Source of the DNA: Gammaproteobacteria bacterium
GTDB lineage: Bacteria > Pseudomonadota > Gammaproteobacteria > Steroidobacterales > Steroidobacteraceae
DNA: 6,649 nucleotides
NCBI GenBank assembly: GCA_009923475.1
Contig: RFTM01000098.1
Location: 1 to 6,649, forward strand
Reading direction: 5' to 3'
In this document: positions 1 through 5,457 of the stretch, piece by piece
Position numbering within the stretch: position 1 is the first letter of the stretch
How the letters are laid out: every line of letters starts with the position of its first letter
Notes under the pieces: generated by a model
What the model was told of the DNA's origin: nothing
Seen by the model: the letters and a program-made list of their open reading frames with translations, nothing else
Database searches by the model: none
Made by a program: the position numbers and the translations under genes

Positions 1-78
1 GCGGGCACCGTGGTGCGCGTCACCGGCGCCGACGGCGCGGTGCTGACGGTGCAGAAGGCGGAGCCGGCAGCGGGCTGA
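1..78 (+). CDS. C-terminal end of a gene, possibly NfeD-like (5' end outside window)
   Basis: An open frame runs from the first base to a TGA at 76-78 and encodes 25 residues (GTVVRVTGADGAVLTVQKA, then a short EPAAG tail). Nearly every codon ends in G or C, as in the other genes here, which supports real coding. The pattern of two short beta strands, V-R-V-T and V-L-T-V, separated by a G-x-D-G turn resembles the last strands of the small beta-barrel (OB-fold) domain that closes NfeD proteins, which are membrane partners of stomatin-like proteins and proteases. That assignment is an inference from a very short piece; another beta-barrel protein could end the same way. The gene converges on the PIN toxin gene, and their 3' ends overlap by 59 bp. 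Confidence 0.4.
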   Translation, partial: AGTVVRVTGADGAVLTVQKAEPAAG

Positions 79-481
79 GCGGTTCGGCGAGCGCGCGGTC
101 GGCCGCCGCCGCGAGCCGCGCATCGAGCGTCACGAGCGGCGCGCCTTCGCGCAGCGCGACTTGCAGGTAAGCGGCGTCGTACACGCTGAGCGCCCAGCGC
201 TCCGCGAGCTGCGGCAGCTCGAGCCAGTCGGGCTCGAGGAGCCTCACGCCGATCGCCGCCAACCCGGCGTGGCAGTCGAGGATGCGCTGCGCCTCGTCCG
301 GCCGGCGAAGCATCTTCGTGCGGGCGACGCTCGCCATCTCGTAGGGCAGTAGCGTCGGCGCCAGCAATTCGCCGCGACAGCCGGCCAGGACGGCGCGCGC
401 CTCGGGTTCATCGTGCAGCACGGCAGCGAGTGCAGAGGCGTCGATCACCGTCGCCCGCTTCGTCGACGCGGTCGCTGTCAC
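20..481 (-). CDS. vapC: PIN-domain toxin (VapC-like ribonuclease) of a type II toxin-antitoxin pair
   Basis: The 153-residue product has the full acidic set of a PIN-domain nuclease: D14 in VIDASAL, E48 in LLPYEMASVAR, D102 in YDAAYLQVAL and D120 in VTLDARL. Proteins of this family are Mg-dependent ribonucleases that cut tRNA or other RNA and stop translation when not bound by their antitoxin; the target here cannot be read from the sequence. The antitoxin gene lies directly upstream, with 4 nt between its stop and the GTG at 481. A second in-frame GTG at 448 would start the protein at VIDAS, closer to many relatives; neither start has a strong ribosome binding site. The PIN fold should end near residue 131. 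The remaining 22 or so residues are a proline/serine-rich stretch ending in five arginines, largely coded antisense to the neighbouring gene, and are probably not part of the fold. The assignment to the family is secure; toxicity is inferred. Confidence 0.88.
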   Translation of the reverse strand: MTATASTKRATVIDASALAAVLHDEPEARAVLAGCRGELLAPTLLPYEMASVARTKMLRRPDEAQRILDCHAGLAAIGVRLLEPDWLELPQLAERWALSVYDAAYLQVALREGAPLVTLDARLAAAADRALAEPLSPLPAPPSAPSAPRRRRR

Positions 482-485
482 GGCG

Positions 486-857
486 TCATCGTCCGCGCGC
501 CTCGCGCGCGTCGCGGTCGCGCCGGACGATATCGGCCGATTCGCCTTCGCGTGGCCCTGCGGATGCGTCCGCCATGATGCGGCGCGAGCGCGCCCAGGCC
601 TGCTCCAGCGTCAGGCGTCCGCCGACCGGCAGCGCACGCGCCTGCGAGGTACCGCGCGCCGATCTTGACGCTGACGCAGCCGGGGTGACGGTGAAGGGCG
701 CCGCCGGCTCGCGCACCCCTGAGGGGGTGCCGGCCGCTGCCGCTTCCACCATCCGCAGCAGCTCTCCTTGCAGCGACCGATGATGCAGCGCTGCGCGGCG
801 GCGCAGCTCGCGCGCCAAGGCGACCGGAACTTTCTTGATCGTCAGAGTGACTGTCAT
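486..857 (-). CDS. Ribbon-helix-helix antitoxin (FitA/VapB-like), partner of the PIN toxin
   Basis: The N-terminus, MTVTLTIKKVPVALARELRRRA followed after a short gap by SLQGELLRMVEAA, reads as one beta strand and two helices, the ribbon-helix-helix DNA-binding fold of FitA/VapB/Arc-type antitoxins. Such proteins dimerise, bind their own operator and neutralise the toxin with the C-terminal tail. The tail ends with ESADIVRRDRDAR, which resembles the ExxDxVRxDRDxR-like ends seen in antitoxins paired with PIN toxins. I chose the ATG at 857 (123 residues) because the fold begins there. A TTG at 878 in the same frame would add seven residues (MWYHSGT) that run through the likely operator. At 123 residues it is longer than the usual 75-90, the extra lying in an alanine/proline/serine-rich linker at about residues 40-85. 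By hand count 27 of 123 codons end in A or T, many more than in trkH. It precedes the toxin gene by 4 nt and is probably cotranscribed with it. Confidence 0.82.
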   Translation of the reverse strand: MTVTLTIKKVPVALARELRRRAALHHRSLQGELLRMVEAAAAGTPSGVREPAAPFTVTPAASASRSARGTSQARALPVGGRLTLEQAWARSRRIMADASAGPREGESADIVRRDRDAREARGR

Positions 858-896
858 GGTACCGGAATGGTACCACAACGGATATTGTCGAGTACC
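856..896 (-). promoter_or_regulatory. Probable operator of the toxin-antitoxin operon: phased GTACC repeats
   Basis: Two GGTACC hexamers (858-863 and 869-874) lie 11 bp apart and form the inverted repeat TGGTACC-GGAAT-GGTACCA, directly before the antitoxin ATG. A third GTACC lies at 892-896, another 22 bp away, so all three copies fall on one face of the helix. Ribbon-helix-helix repressors typically bind half-sites spaced about 10-11 bp, so this is a good candidate for self-repression by the antitoxin. An AT-rich patch (ACAATAT on the minus strand, about 882-888) between the second and third repeats could be a -10 element, but I see no convincing -35. Binding is inferred. Confidence 0.5.
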
Positions 897-897
897 G

Positions 898-922
898 GGC
901 CTCGTCAGTAGGCGACGAGGCC
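898..922 (-). terminator. GC-rich hairpin, possible end of the trk transcript
   Basis: A perfect 9-bp stem (GGCCTCGTC at 898-906 with GACGAGGCC at 914-922) closes a 7-nt loop. It lies about 25 nt downstream of the last stop codon of the trk-side frame and upstream of the toxin-antitoxin start, where a terminator would be expected. No run of T follows on either strand, so it is not a classical intrinsic terminator. It could instead block exonuclease decay or simply be chance in GC-rich DNA. Confidence 0.3.
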
Positions 923-946
923 GCCGGAACAGGACGTCGGGGTGGT

Positions 947-1114
947 TTAGGGTTCGCGGGACCGTATGGACGGCAGCTGAGCCGACCCGATGATGAGGAG
1001 CGAGACCAGCACGCCCTTGCTGCTCTGCGGATAGACAAAAGCCAGCGACCCGATGGCAGCGTAGATCAGCGGCATCGCGATCGGGAGCGCCCTCGCACCG
1101 ACCTTGAGGTGCAA
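947..1114 (-). pseudogene. Hydrophobic frame continuing after the TAG of the small post-trkH ORF (broken gene part or separate ORF)
   Basis: Immediately after the TAG that ends the small ORF at 1115-1246, the same frame stays open for 55 codons to a TAA at 947-949. The translation has two hydrophobic stretches, ALPIAMPLIYAAIGSLAFVY and KGVLVSLLIIGSAQL, joined by PQSS, and would form one or two membrane helices. About 47 of 55 codons end in G or C, nearly the same share as in the ORF before the TAG. This suggests that the two were one gene of about 99 codons, now cut by a nonsense codon, or that the second part is translated separately. Possible starts are the TTG at 1114, right after the TAG, or the ATG at 1075; neither has a ribosome binding site. 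I recognise no family. If it is not coding, the region 879-1114 is an intergenic spacer of 236 bp. Confidence 0.35.
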
Positions 1115-1246
1115 CTAGGCCGCGACGCCGCTCACGCGCTCGTGGACACCTTCGCGCATCCTCTGAACGACTGCGCGACCGATGCCATACCCCACCGCCG
1201 CGACCGCGAGCAGGAGCAGTCCGTCGATGGCGGCGGACATCGTCAT
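1115..1246 (-). CDS. Small single-helix membrane protein directly after trkH (unknown function)
   Basis: A 43-residue ORF begins with an ATG 2 nt after the trkH stop codon. A good Shine-Dalgarno sequence, GGAGG at 1255-1259, lies 8 nt before this ATG inside the last codons of trkH, so translation is probably coupled to trkH. A second ATG two codons later (1240) is an alternative start. Residues 5-24 (AAIDGLLLLAVAAVGYGIG) form one clear membrane helix, followed by a basic, amphipathic stretch, RAVVQRMREGVHERV. I do not recognise the family. Its position suggests a small accessory subunit or regulator of the Trk channel, by analogy with small peptides such as KdpF in the Kdp system, but this is inference only. 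It may also be the N-terminal part of a longer protein cut by the TAG at 1115-1117. Confidence 0.55.
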   Translation of the reverse strand: MTMSAAIDGLLLLAVAAVGYGIGRAVVQRMREGVHERVSGVAA

Positions 1247-1248
1247 CC

Positions 1249-2697
1249 TCACTTCCTCCAGAACGCCGGCGTGAACAGCACCAGCACGCTGAAGATCTCG
1301 AGGCGGCCGAGCAGCATCGCGACGGTGCAGATCCAGGTCTGCAGGTCGCTGAGCCCCTGGTAGTTGCCCGAAGGTCCGGTCGGGCCGATGCCGGGGCCGA
1401 GGTTGTTGACGCTCGCCACCACCGAGGTGAAGGCCTCGACGAGCGGCAGTCCCGTCAGCAGCAGCGCGAAGGTCAGCACGGCGATGGTCGCGGTGTACAG
1501 GAAGATGAACGCGAGCACGGAGTAGGCGATGCGGTCGGCCACCACCTGCCCGCCGATGCGGATCGGGATCACCGCCGACGGATGCACCAGCAGCTTCATC
1601 TCGCGCTGCGCCTCGCGGGCGAGCAGCAGGCTGCGGAACATCTTGATGCCGCCGCCCGTCGAGCCGGTGCTGCAGATGATGCAGGACAGGAACAGCATCC
1701 AGGCGGGCGCGAACACCGGCCACAGGCCGTAGTCCTGCGAGGCGAAGCCGGTGGTGGTGGCCACCGACACCACATTGAAGAGCGAATGCCGCAGCGACTC
1801 AGCGAAGCTCGAGTAGGTGCCGCGCACGGTGAGCAGCACGGCGATGGCCAGCACGCTGAACGCCAGCACGGTGAAGATCGCCTTCGCTTCCGGGTCGTTG
1901 CGGTAGGGCCGCAGGGTGCGTCCGCGCAGGGCCGCGTAGTGCCGCGCGAAGTTGAGCGACGAGACGACCATCAGCACCACCAGCACGAGCTCCATGGCCG
2001 GCGACTGGAACGCCCCCACGCTCGCGTCGCGGGTCGAGAACCCGCCGAGGCCCATCGCCGAGAAGGTGTGGCAGATGGCGTCCAGCCAGCCGAGGCCCGC
2101 GACGCGCAGCGCGACGATGCCCACCGCGGTGATGCCCATGTAGGTGAGCCACAGGGCCTTCGCGGTCTCGGTGATGCGCGGCGTCAGCTTCTCGTCCTTG
2201 ACGGGGCCCGGCGTCTCGGCGCGGTACAGCGCCATGCCGCCGACGCCGAGCAGGGGCAGCACGGCCACCGCAAGCACGATGATGCCGATGCCGCCGAACC
2301 AGTGCAGCGCATGCCGCCAAAGATTGATGGACGGTTGCAGGTGGTCGAGGCCGGTGAGCACGGTGGACCCGGTGGTGGTGAGCCCGGACATCGCCTCGAA
2401 GTAGGCGTCGGTGAAGCTGAGGCCGGGCAGCGCGATCATCAGCGGCACCGCCGCGGAGGCGGACATCAGCACCCACGACAGGGTCACGAGCAGGAAGCCG
2501 TCGCGCGGCTTGAGCTCGCGCTTGTAGCGGCGGGTGAGCCCGGCGAGCGCGAGGCCCGCCACGACGTTGATCGCCGCGGCGATCGCGAAGTCGTAGAAGG
2601 TACCGTCCTGGAACACCAGCGCGCTGACGAGCGGCATCAGGAAGGTGACGGCGAACACCGCCATCATCATCCCGAGGACATGCGCGACGGCGAGCAT
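1249..2697 (-). CDS. trkH: Trk potassium uptake protein TrkH (membrane channel subunit)
   Basis: The product has 482 residues, essentially the length of E. coli TrkH (483). It is an inner-membrane potassium channel/transporter built from four membrane-pore-membrane repeats. All four pore loops are visible: LTTTGS at about 106-111, FSAMGLGGFST at 212-222, VATTTGFAS at 312-320 and VNNLGPGIG at 430-438. The glycine-rich STGSTGGGIKMFR loop at 343-355 is the gating loop of the third repeat, and R465 in LLGRLEIFS is the conserved basic residue of the last helix. The ATG at 2697 is chosen because MLAVAHVLGMMMAVFAVTF is the expected first helix; the frame stays open far upstream through trkA, but that extension is an antisense/out-of-frame artefact. 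The gene lies 17 nt after trkA with no clear ribosome binding site, so coupling to trkA translation is likely. It works with TrkA, which controls its opening. Confidence 0.96.
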   Translation of the reverse strand: MLAVAHVLGMMMAVFAVTFLMPLVSALVFQDGTFYDFAIAAAINVVAGLALAGLTRRYKRELKPRDGFLLVTLSWVLMSASAAVPLMIALPGLSFTDAYFEAMSGLTTTGSTVLTGLDHLQPSINLWRHALHWFGGIGIIVLAVAVLPLLGVGGMALYRAETPGPVKDEKLTPRITETAKALWLTYMGITAVGIVALRVAGLGWLDAICHTFSAMGLGGFSTRDASVGAFQSPAMELVLVVLMVVSSLNFARHYAALRGRTLRPYRNDPEAKAIFTVLAFSVLAIAVLLTVRGTYSSFAESLRHSLFNVVSVATTTGFASQDYGLWPVFAPAWMLFLSCIICSTGSTGGGIKMFRSLLLAREAQREMKLLVHPSAVIPIRIGGQVVADRIAYSVLAFIFLYTATIAVLTFALLLTGLPLVEAFTSVVASVNNLGPGIGPTGPSGNYQGLSDLQTWICTVAMLLGRLEIFSVLVLFTPAFWRK

Positions 2698-2714
2698 GGC
2701 GTGCGGCGCGGGCC

Positions 2715-4103
2715 TCAGCGCCGGCCGGAGGTCTCGCCGAGGAACAGGCGCTCGACCTGTTCGACGTGGCGGCGGTCGGTGATGAACAGCACCACGTGGT
2801 CGTCGGCCTGCACCACGGTGTCGTGGTGGGCCATGATCACCTCGTCGCCGCGCACCACGCAGCCGATGCGCGCGCCCTCGGGCAGCGCGATGTCCTCGAT
2901 GCGCTTGCCGACCACGCGCGAGGAGCGCTGGTCGCCGTGGATGATGGCCTCCAGCGCCTCGGCGGCGCCGCGCCGCAGCGAGTGCACCTGCACCACGTCG
3001 CCGCGGCGCACGTGCGTCAGCAGCGAGCCGATGGTGATGGTCTGCGGCGAGATGGCGACGTCGATGGCGCCGTTCTCCATCAGGTCGGCGTAGGACGGCT
3101 TGTTGATGAGCGCCATCACCTTGGCGGCGCCGAGCCGGCGCGCGAGCATCGCCGAGAGGATGTTCGCCTCCTCGGAGTTGGTGAGCGCCACGAAGGCGTC
3201 GCACTCGTCGATGTTCTCCTCGACCAGCAGCGCCTCGTCGGCGGCGTCGCCCTCGAGCACGATGGCGCTCTCGAGGATCTCGGAGACGCGCCGCGCGCGC
3301 TTCGGGTCGCGCTCGATGAGCTTGACCTGGTTCTCCTTCTCGAGGCGCCGCGCGAGCGCGAGGCCGATGTGGCCGCCGCCCGCGATGACCACCCGCCGCA
3401 CGGGCTTCTCCTCGCGGCGGATCTCGGCCATGAAGCGGCGGATGTCGTCCTTGGCGGCGAGGAAGAACACCTCGTCGCCCTCCTCGATGACGGTGTCGCC
3501 GTCGGGCTGGACGCTGCGGCCGCCGCGGTAGATGGCGACCACGCGCGCCTCGGTGTCGGCGATGTGCTCGCGCAGCGTGCGCAGCTGCTGGCCGACCAGC
3601 AGGCCGCCCTTGCGCGCCGCGAGGCCGACGAGGCGCACCCGGCCGCCGGCGAAGTCGAGCACCTGCAGCGCGCCGGGGTAGCGGATCAGCCGTTCGACGT
3701 ACTCGGTGACGAGCTGCTCGGGGCTGATCCAGACGTCCACCGACAAGGCGTCGGCGCTGAAGAGCTTGGGGTGCTTGGTGTACTCGGCCGAGCGGATACG
3801 GGCGATCTTGGTGGGCGTGCGATAGAGCGTGTACGCCACCTCGCAGGCCATCATGTTCACCTCGTCGCTGCTGGTCAGCGCGATGAGGATCTCGGCGTCG
3901 GGGACGCCCGCGGCCTCGAGCACGGACGGGTAGGCGGCGTTGCCGACGACGGAGCGGATGTCGAGCCGGTCTTGCAGGTCGCGGAGCAGGCCTTCGTCGG
4001 TGTCGACGACAGTCACCTCGTTCGCTTCTTCGCGGGCCAGCTGGGTGGCCGCAGTACGCCCGACCTGGCCGGCGCCGAGGATCACGATCTTCATGGCGCG
4101 CAT
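2715..4103 (-). CDS. trkA: Trk system potassium uptake regulator TrkA (double RCK/NAD-binding subunit)
   Basis: TrkA is the cytoplasmic ring that binds NAD(H)/ATP and gates TrkH. Numbered from the second methionine, the protein has 459 residues, against 458 in E. coli. It is a tandem of two RCK units: a Rossmann domain with GAGQVG at 7-12 and acidic D31 in VVDTD, a small RCK_C domain at about 140-225, a second Rossmann domain with GGGHIG at 239-244 and E261 in LIERD, and a second RCK_C domain at about 370-455. Start choice: the family normally begins at MKIVILGAG (ATG at 4094), but GGGAG (4110-4114) lies 6 nt before an ATG at 4103 that adds MRA, so I take 4103 as the translated start. It is the first gene of a minus-strand operon with trkH. 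Only about 20-30 bp separate it from the divergent permease gene, so its promoter must lie partly within that gene's coding sequence. Confidence 0.96.
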   Translation of the reverse strand: MRAMKIVILGAGQVGRTAATQLAREEANEVTVVDTDEGLLRDLQDRLDIRSVVGNAAYPSVLEAAGVPDAEILIALTSSDEVNMMACEVAYTLYRTPTKIARIRSAEYTKHPKLFSADALSVDVWISPEQLVTEYVERLIRYPGALQVLDFAGGRVRLVGLAARKGGLLVGQQLRTLREHIADTEARVVAIYRGGRSVQPDGDTVIEEGDEVFFLAAKDDIRRFMAEIRREEKPVRRVVIAGGGHIGLALARRLEKENQVKLIERDPKRARRVSEILESAIVLEGDAADEALLVEENIDECDAFVALTNSEEANILSAMLARRLGAAKVMALINKPSYADLMENGAIDVAISPQTITIGSLLTHVRRGDVVQVHSLRRGAAEALEAIIHGDQRSSRVVGKRIEDIALPEGARIGCVVRGDEVIMAHHDTVVQADDHVVLFITDRRHVEQVERLFLGETSGRR

Positions 4104-4134
4104 AGGCTACTCCCATGCGGGTATGCTTGCCAGC
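4104..4134. promoter_or_regulatory. Very short divergent control region between trkA and the MFS gene
   Basis: Only 31 bp separate the trkA ATG (4103) from the preferred permease ATG (4135). The spacer carries the trkA Shine-Dalgarno (GGGAG, minus strand, 4110-4114). A perfect small inverted repeat, ATGCT-TGCC-AGCAT (4123-4136), overlaps the two possible permease start codons, and outer CATGC/GCATG arms lie at 4114-4118 and 4133-4137. I see no good -35/-10 pair on either strand; promoters probably reach into the opposite coding regions. The repeat could be an operator or chance. Confidence 0.35.
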
Positions 4135-5457
4135 ATGAGCCAGAAAGCGATGCCCGATGCCCCCTCCGGCGAGTTCGGCCGCGGCTGGAAGGTGCTGGTC
4201 GCGAGCCTCGTCGGCACGGCCTTCGGCGCCTCGCCGCTGCCCTTCAACACCATCGGGCTCTTCATCGAGCCGCTGCAGCAGGAGTTCGGCTGGACCAAGG
4301 CCGAGATCAGCTTCGGCATCACCATCTACGGCGTGCTCGGCGCCTTCCTCGCGCCGGTGTTCGGCTGGATGGCGGACCGCTTCGGCGTGCGTCCGGTGGC
4401 GCTCGGGTCGCTGGCCGCGTTCGGCCTCGTGTTCGCGTCCTTCTCGCAGATGCCGGGGTCGCTCGGCTGGTTCTATTTTCTTTGGACGCTGGTGGGCCTG
4501 GTCGGCATCGGGTCCGTGCCCATCACCTGGTCGCGGGCCATCAACCTCTGGTTCTTCCGCAACCGCGGGCTCGCGCTCGGCCTCACGCTGGTCGGCACCA
4601 GCATCTCGGCCGCGGTGCTGCCCAAGCTCACCGTCGCGCTCATCGACTGGCAGGGCTGGCGCATGAGCTACGCGCTGCTCGCGCTGCTGCCGCTCGCCGT
4701 GGCGCTGCCGCTCGGGCTGCTGTGGTTCCGCGAGCCGCGCCCCGAGGAACGCCCGCCCGAGCTGCAGGTCCCGGCCGCCGCGCCGGGGTCCGCCGCGAGT
4801 CCGGCGGCGGCGCTGCCCGGCGTCACGCTCGCCGAGGCGATGCGCACCCGCGGCTTCTGGCTGCTGTGGGTGTCGATCCTGCTGGTGTCCTTCGCCTACG
4901 GCGGCGCGCTGGTGCACCTGCCCTCGATGCTCTCGCCGCTCGGCTTCACGCGCGACGACATCGGCGTGGTGATGGGGGTGTTCGGCCTGTCCATCTTCGC
5001 CGGGCGCATCATCACCGGCGCGCTGCTCGACCGCTTCTGGGGGCCGCTCGTCACGCTGCCCATCCTTTGCCTGCCGGCGCTGTCGTGCTGGCTGCTGGCC
5101 ACGGACCACTCGCTGACGTTCCAGATGGCGATGTTCGCGGCGTTCCTGCTCGGCTTTGCGTCGGGCGCCGAGACCGACCTCATCGCCTACCTCGCTGGCC
5201 GCTACTTCGGCATGGCGAACTACGGCAAGATCTACAGCATGCTCTACATGGCCTTCGGCATCGCCACCGCGGTGTCGGCGACGGCCTACGGTTGGGTGCG
5301 TGACACGACCGGGAGCTACGACCCGATCCTGTCCGCCGCCGCCGTGATGTTCGTGGTGGGCGCCTGCCTGCTGCTGCTGCTCGGGCCCTACCCCGACTTC
5401 GCGGCGCGGGCCGCCGCGAAGGACGCTACCAGCGCACCCAGCCGAGCTGCCAGCTGA
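4135..5457 (+). CDS. Major facilitator superfamily permease, oxalate/formate-antiporter-like
   Basis: The 440-residue inner-membrane protein has the two-times-six helix layout of MFS carriers. The first half has motif A, GWMADRFGVR, at 77-86 between helices 2 and 3, and INLWFFRNRGLALGLTLVG at about 136-154, a pattern typical of the oxalate/formate and monocarboxylate carrier groups. A charged, proline/alanine-rich cytoplasmic linker lies at about 198-235. The second half has the related GRIITGALLDRFWG (290-303) and FASGAETDLIAYLAGRYFG (341-359), whose buried acidic residues E345 and D348 and following R356 are common in this group. The substrate, probably an organic acid anion, cannot be told. 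ATGs at 4123, 4135 and 4150 are in frame; none has a strong ribosome binding site, and 4135 gives the usual short leader before helix 1. The frame is open further upstream to 3940, but that part is antisense to trkA. Its 3' end overlaps uppP by 32 bp. Confidence 0.9.
   Translation: MSQKAMPDAPSGEFGRGWKVLVASLVGTAFGASPLPFNTIGLFIEPLQQEFGWTKAEISFGITIYGVLGAFLAPVFGWMADRFGVRPVALGSLAAFGLVFASFSQMPGSLGWFYFLWTLVGLVGIGSVPITWSRAINLWFFRNRGLALGLTLVGTSISAAVLPKLTVALIDWQGWRMSYALLALLPLAVALPLGLLWFREPRPEERPPELQVPAAAPGSAASPAAALPGVTLAEAMRTRGFWLLWVSILLVSFAYGGALVHLPSMLSPLGFTRDDIGVVMGVFGLSIFAGRIITGALLDRFWGPLVTLPILCLPALSCWLLATDHSLTFQMAMFAAFLLGFASGAETDLIAYLAGRYFGMANYGKIYSMLYMAFGIATAVSATAYGWVRDTTGSYDPILSAAAVMFVVGACLLLLLGPYPDFAARAAAKDATSAPSRAAS

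Noticed and set aside
649..654. A further GGTACC site inside the antitoxin gene as part of the operator
   Set aside because: It lies about 200 bp inside the gene, alone, without a neighbouring half-site; best seen as chance.
478..1038. 186-codon minus-strand open frame over the antitoxin and the spacer
   Set aside because: It is out of frame with the antitoxin, whose frame has a clear fold and partner; its translation is Arg/Ser/Pro/Ala-rich.
1582..3093. 503-codon plus-strand open frame antisense to trkH and trkA
   Set aside because: It is rich in Gln/His/Arg/Gly with no membrane or domain pattern, a typical mirror of GC-rich coding sequence.
2698..5109. Upstream extension of the trkH frame giving an open frame of 1286 codons
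   Set aside because: Only the last 482 codons match TrkH. The rest is the wrong frame of trkA and the antisense of the permease gene, rich in Arg/Ala/His/Gly, as expected for GC-rich shadow frames.
2766..5303. 845-codon plus-strand open frame across trkA and the permease gene
   Set aside because: It is antisense to trkA and out of frame with the permease, with a low-complexity composition and no recognisable domain.
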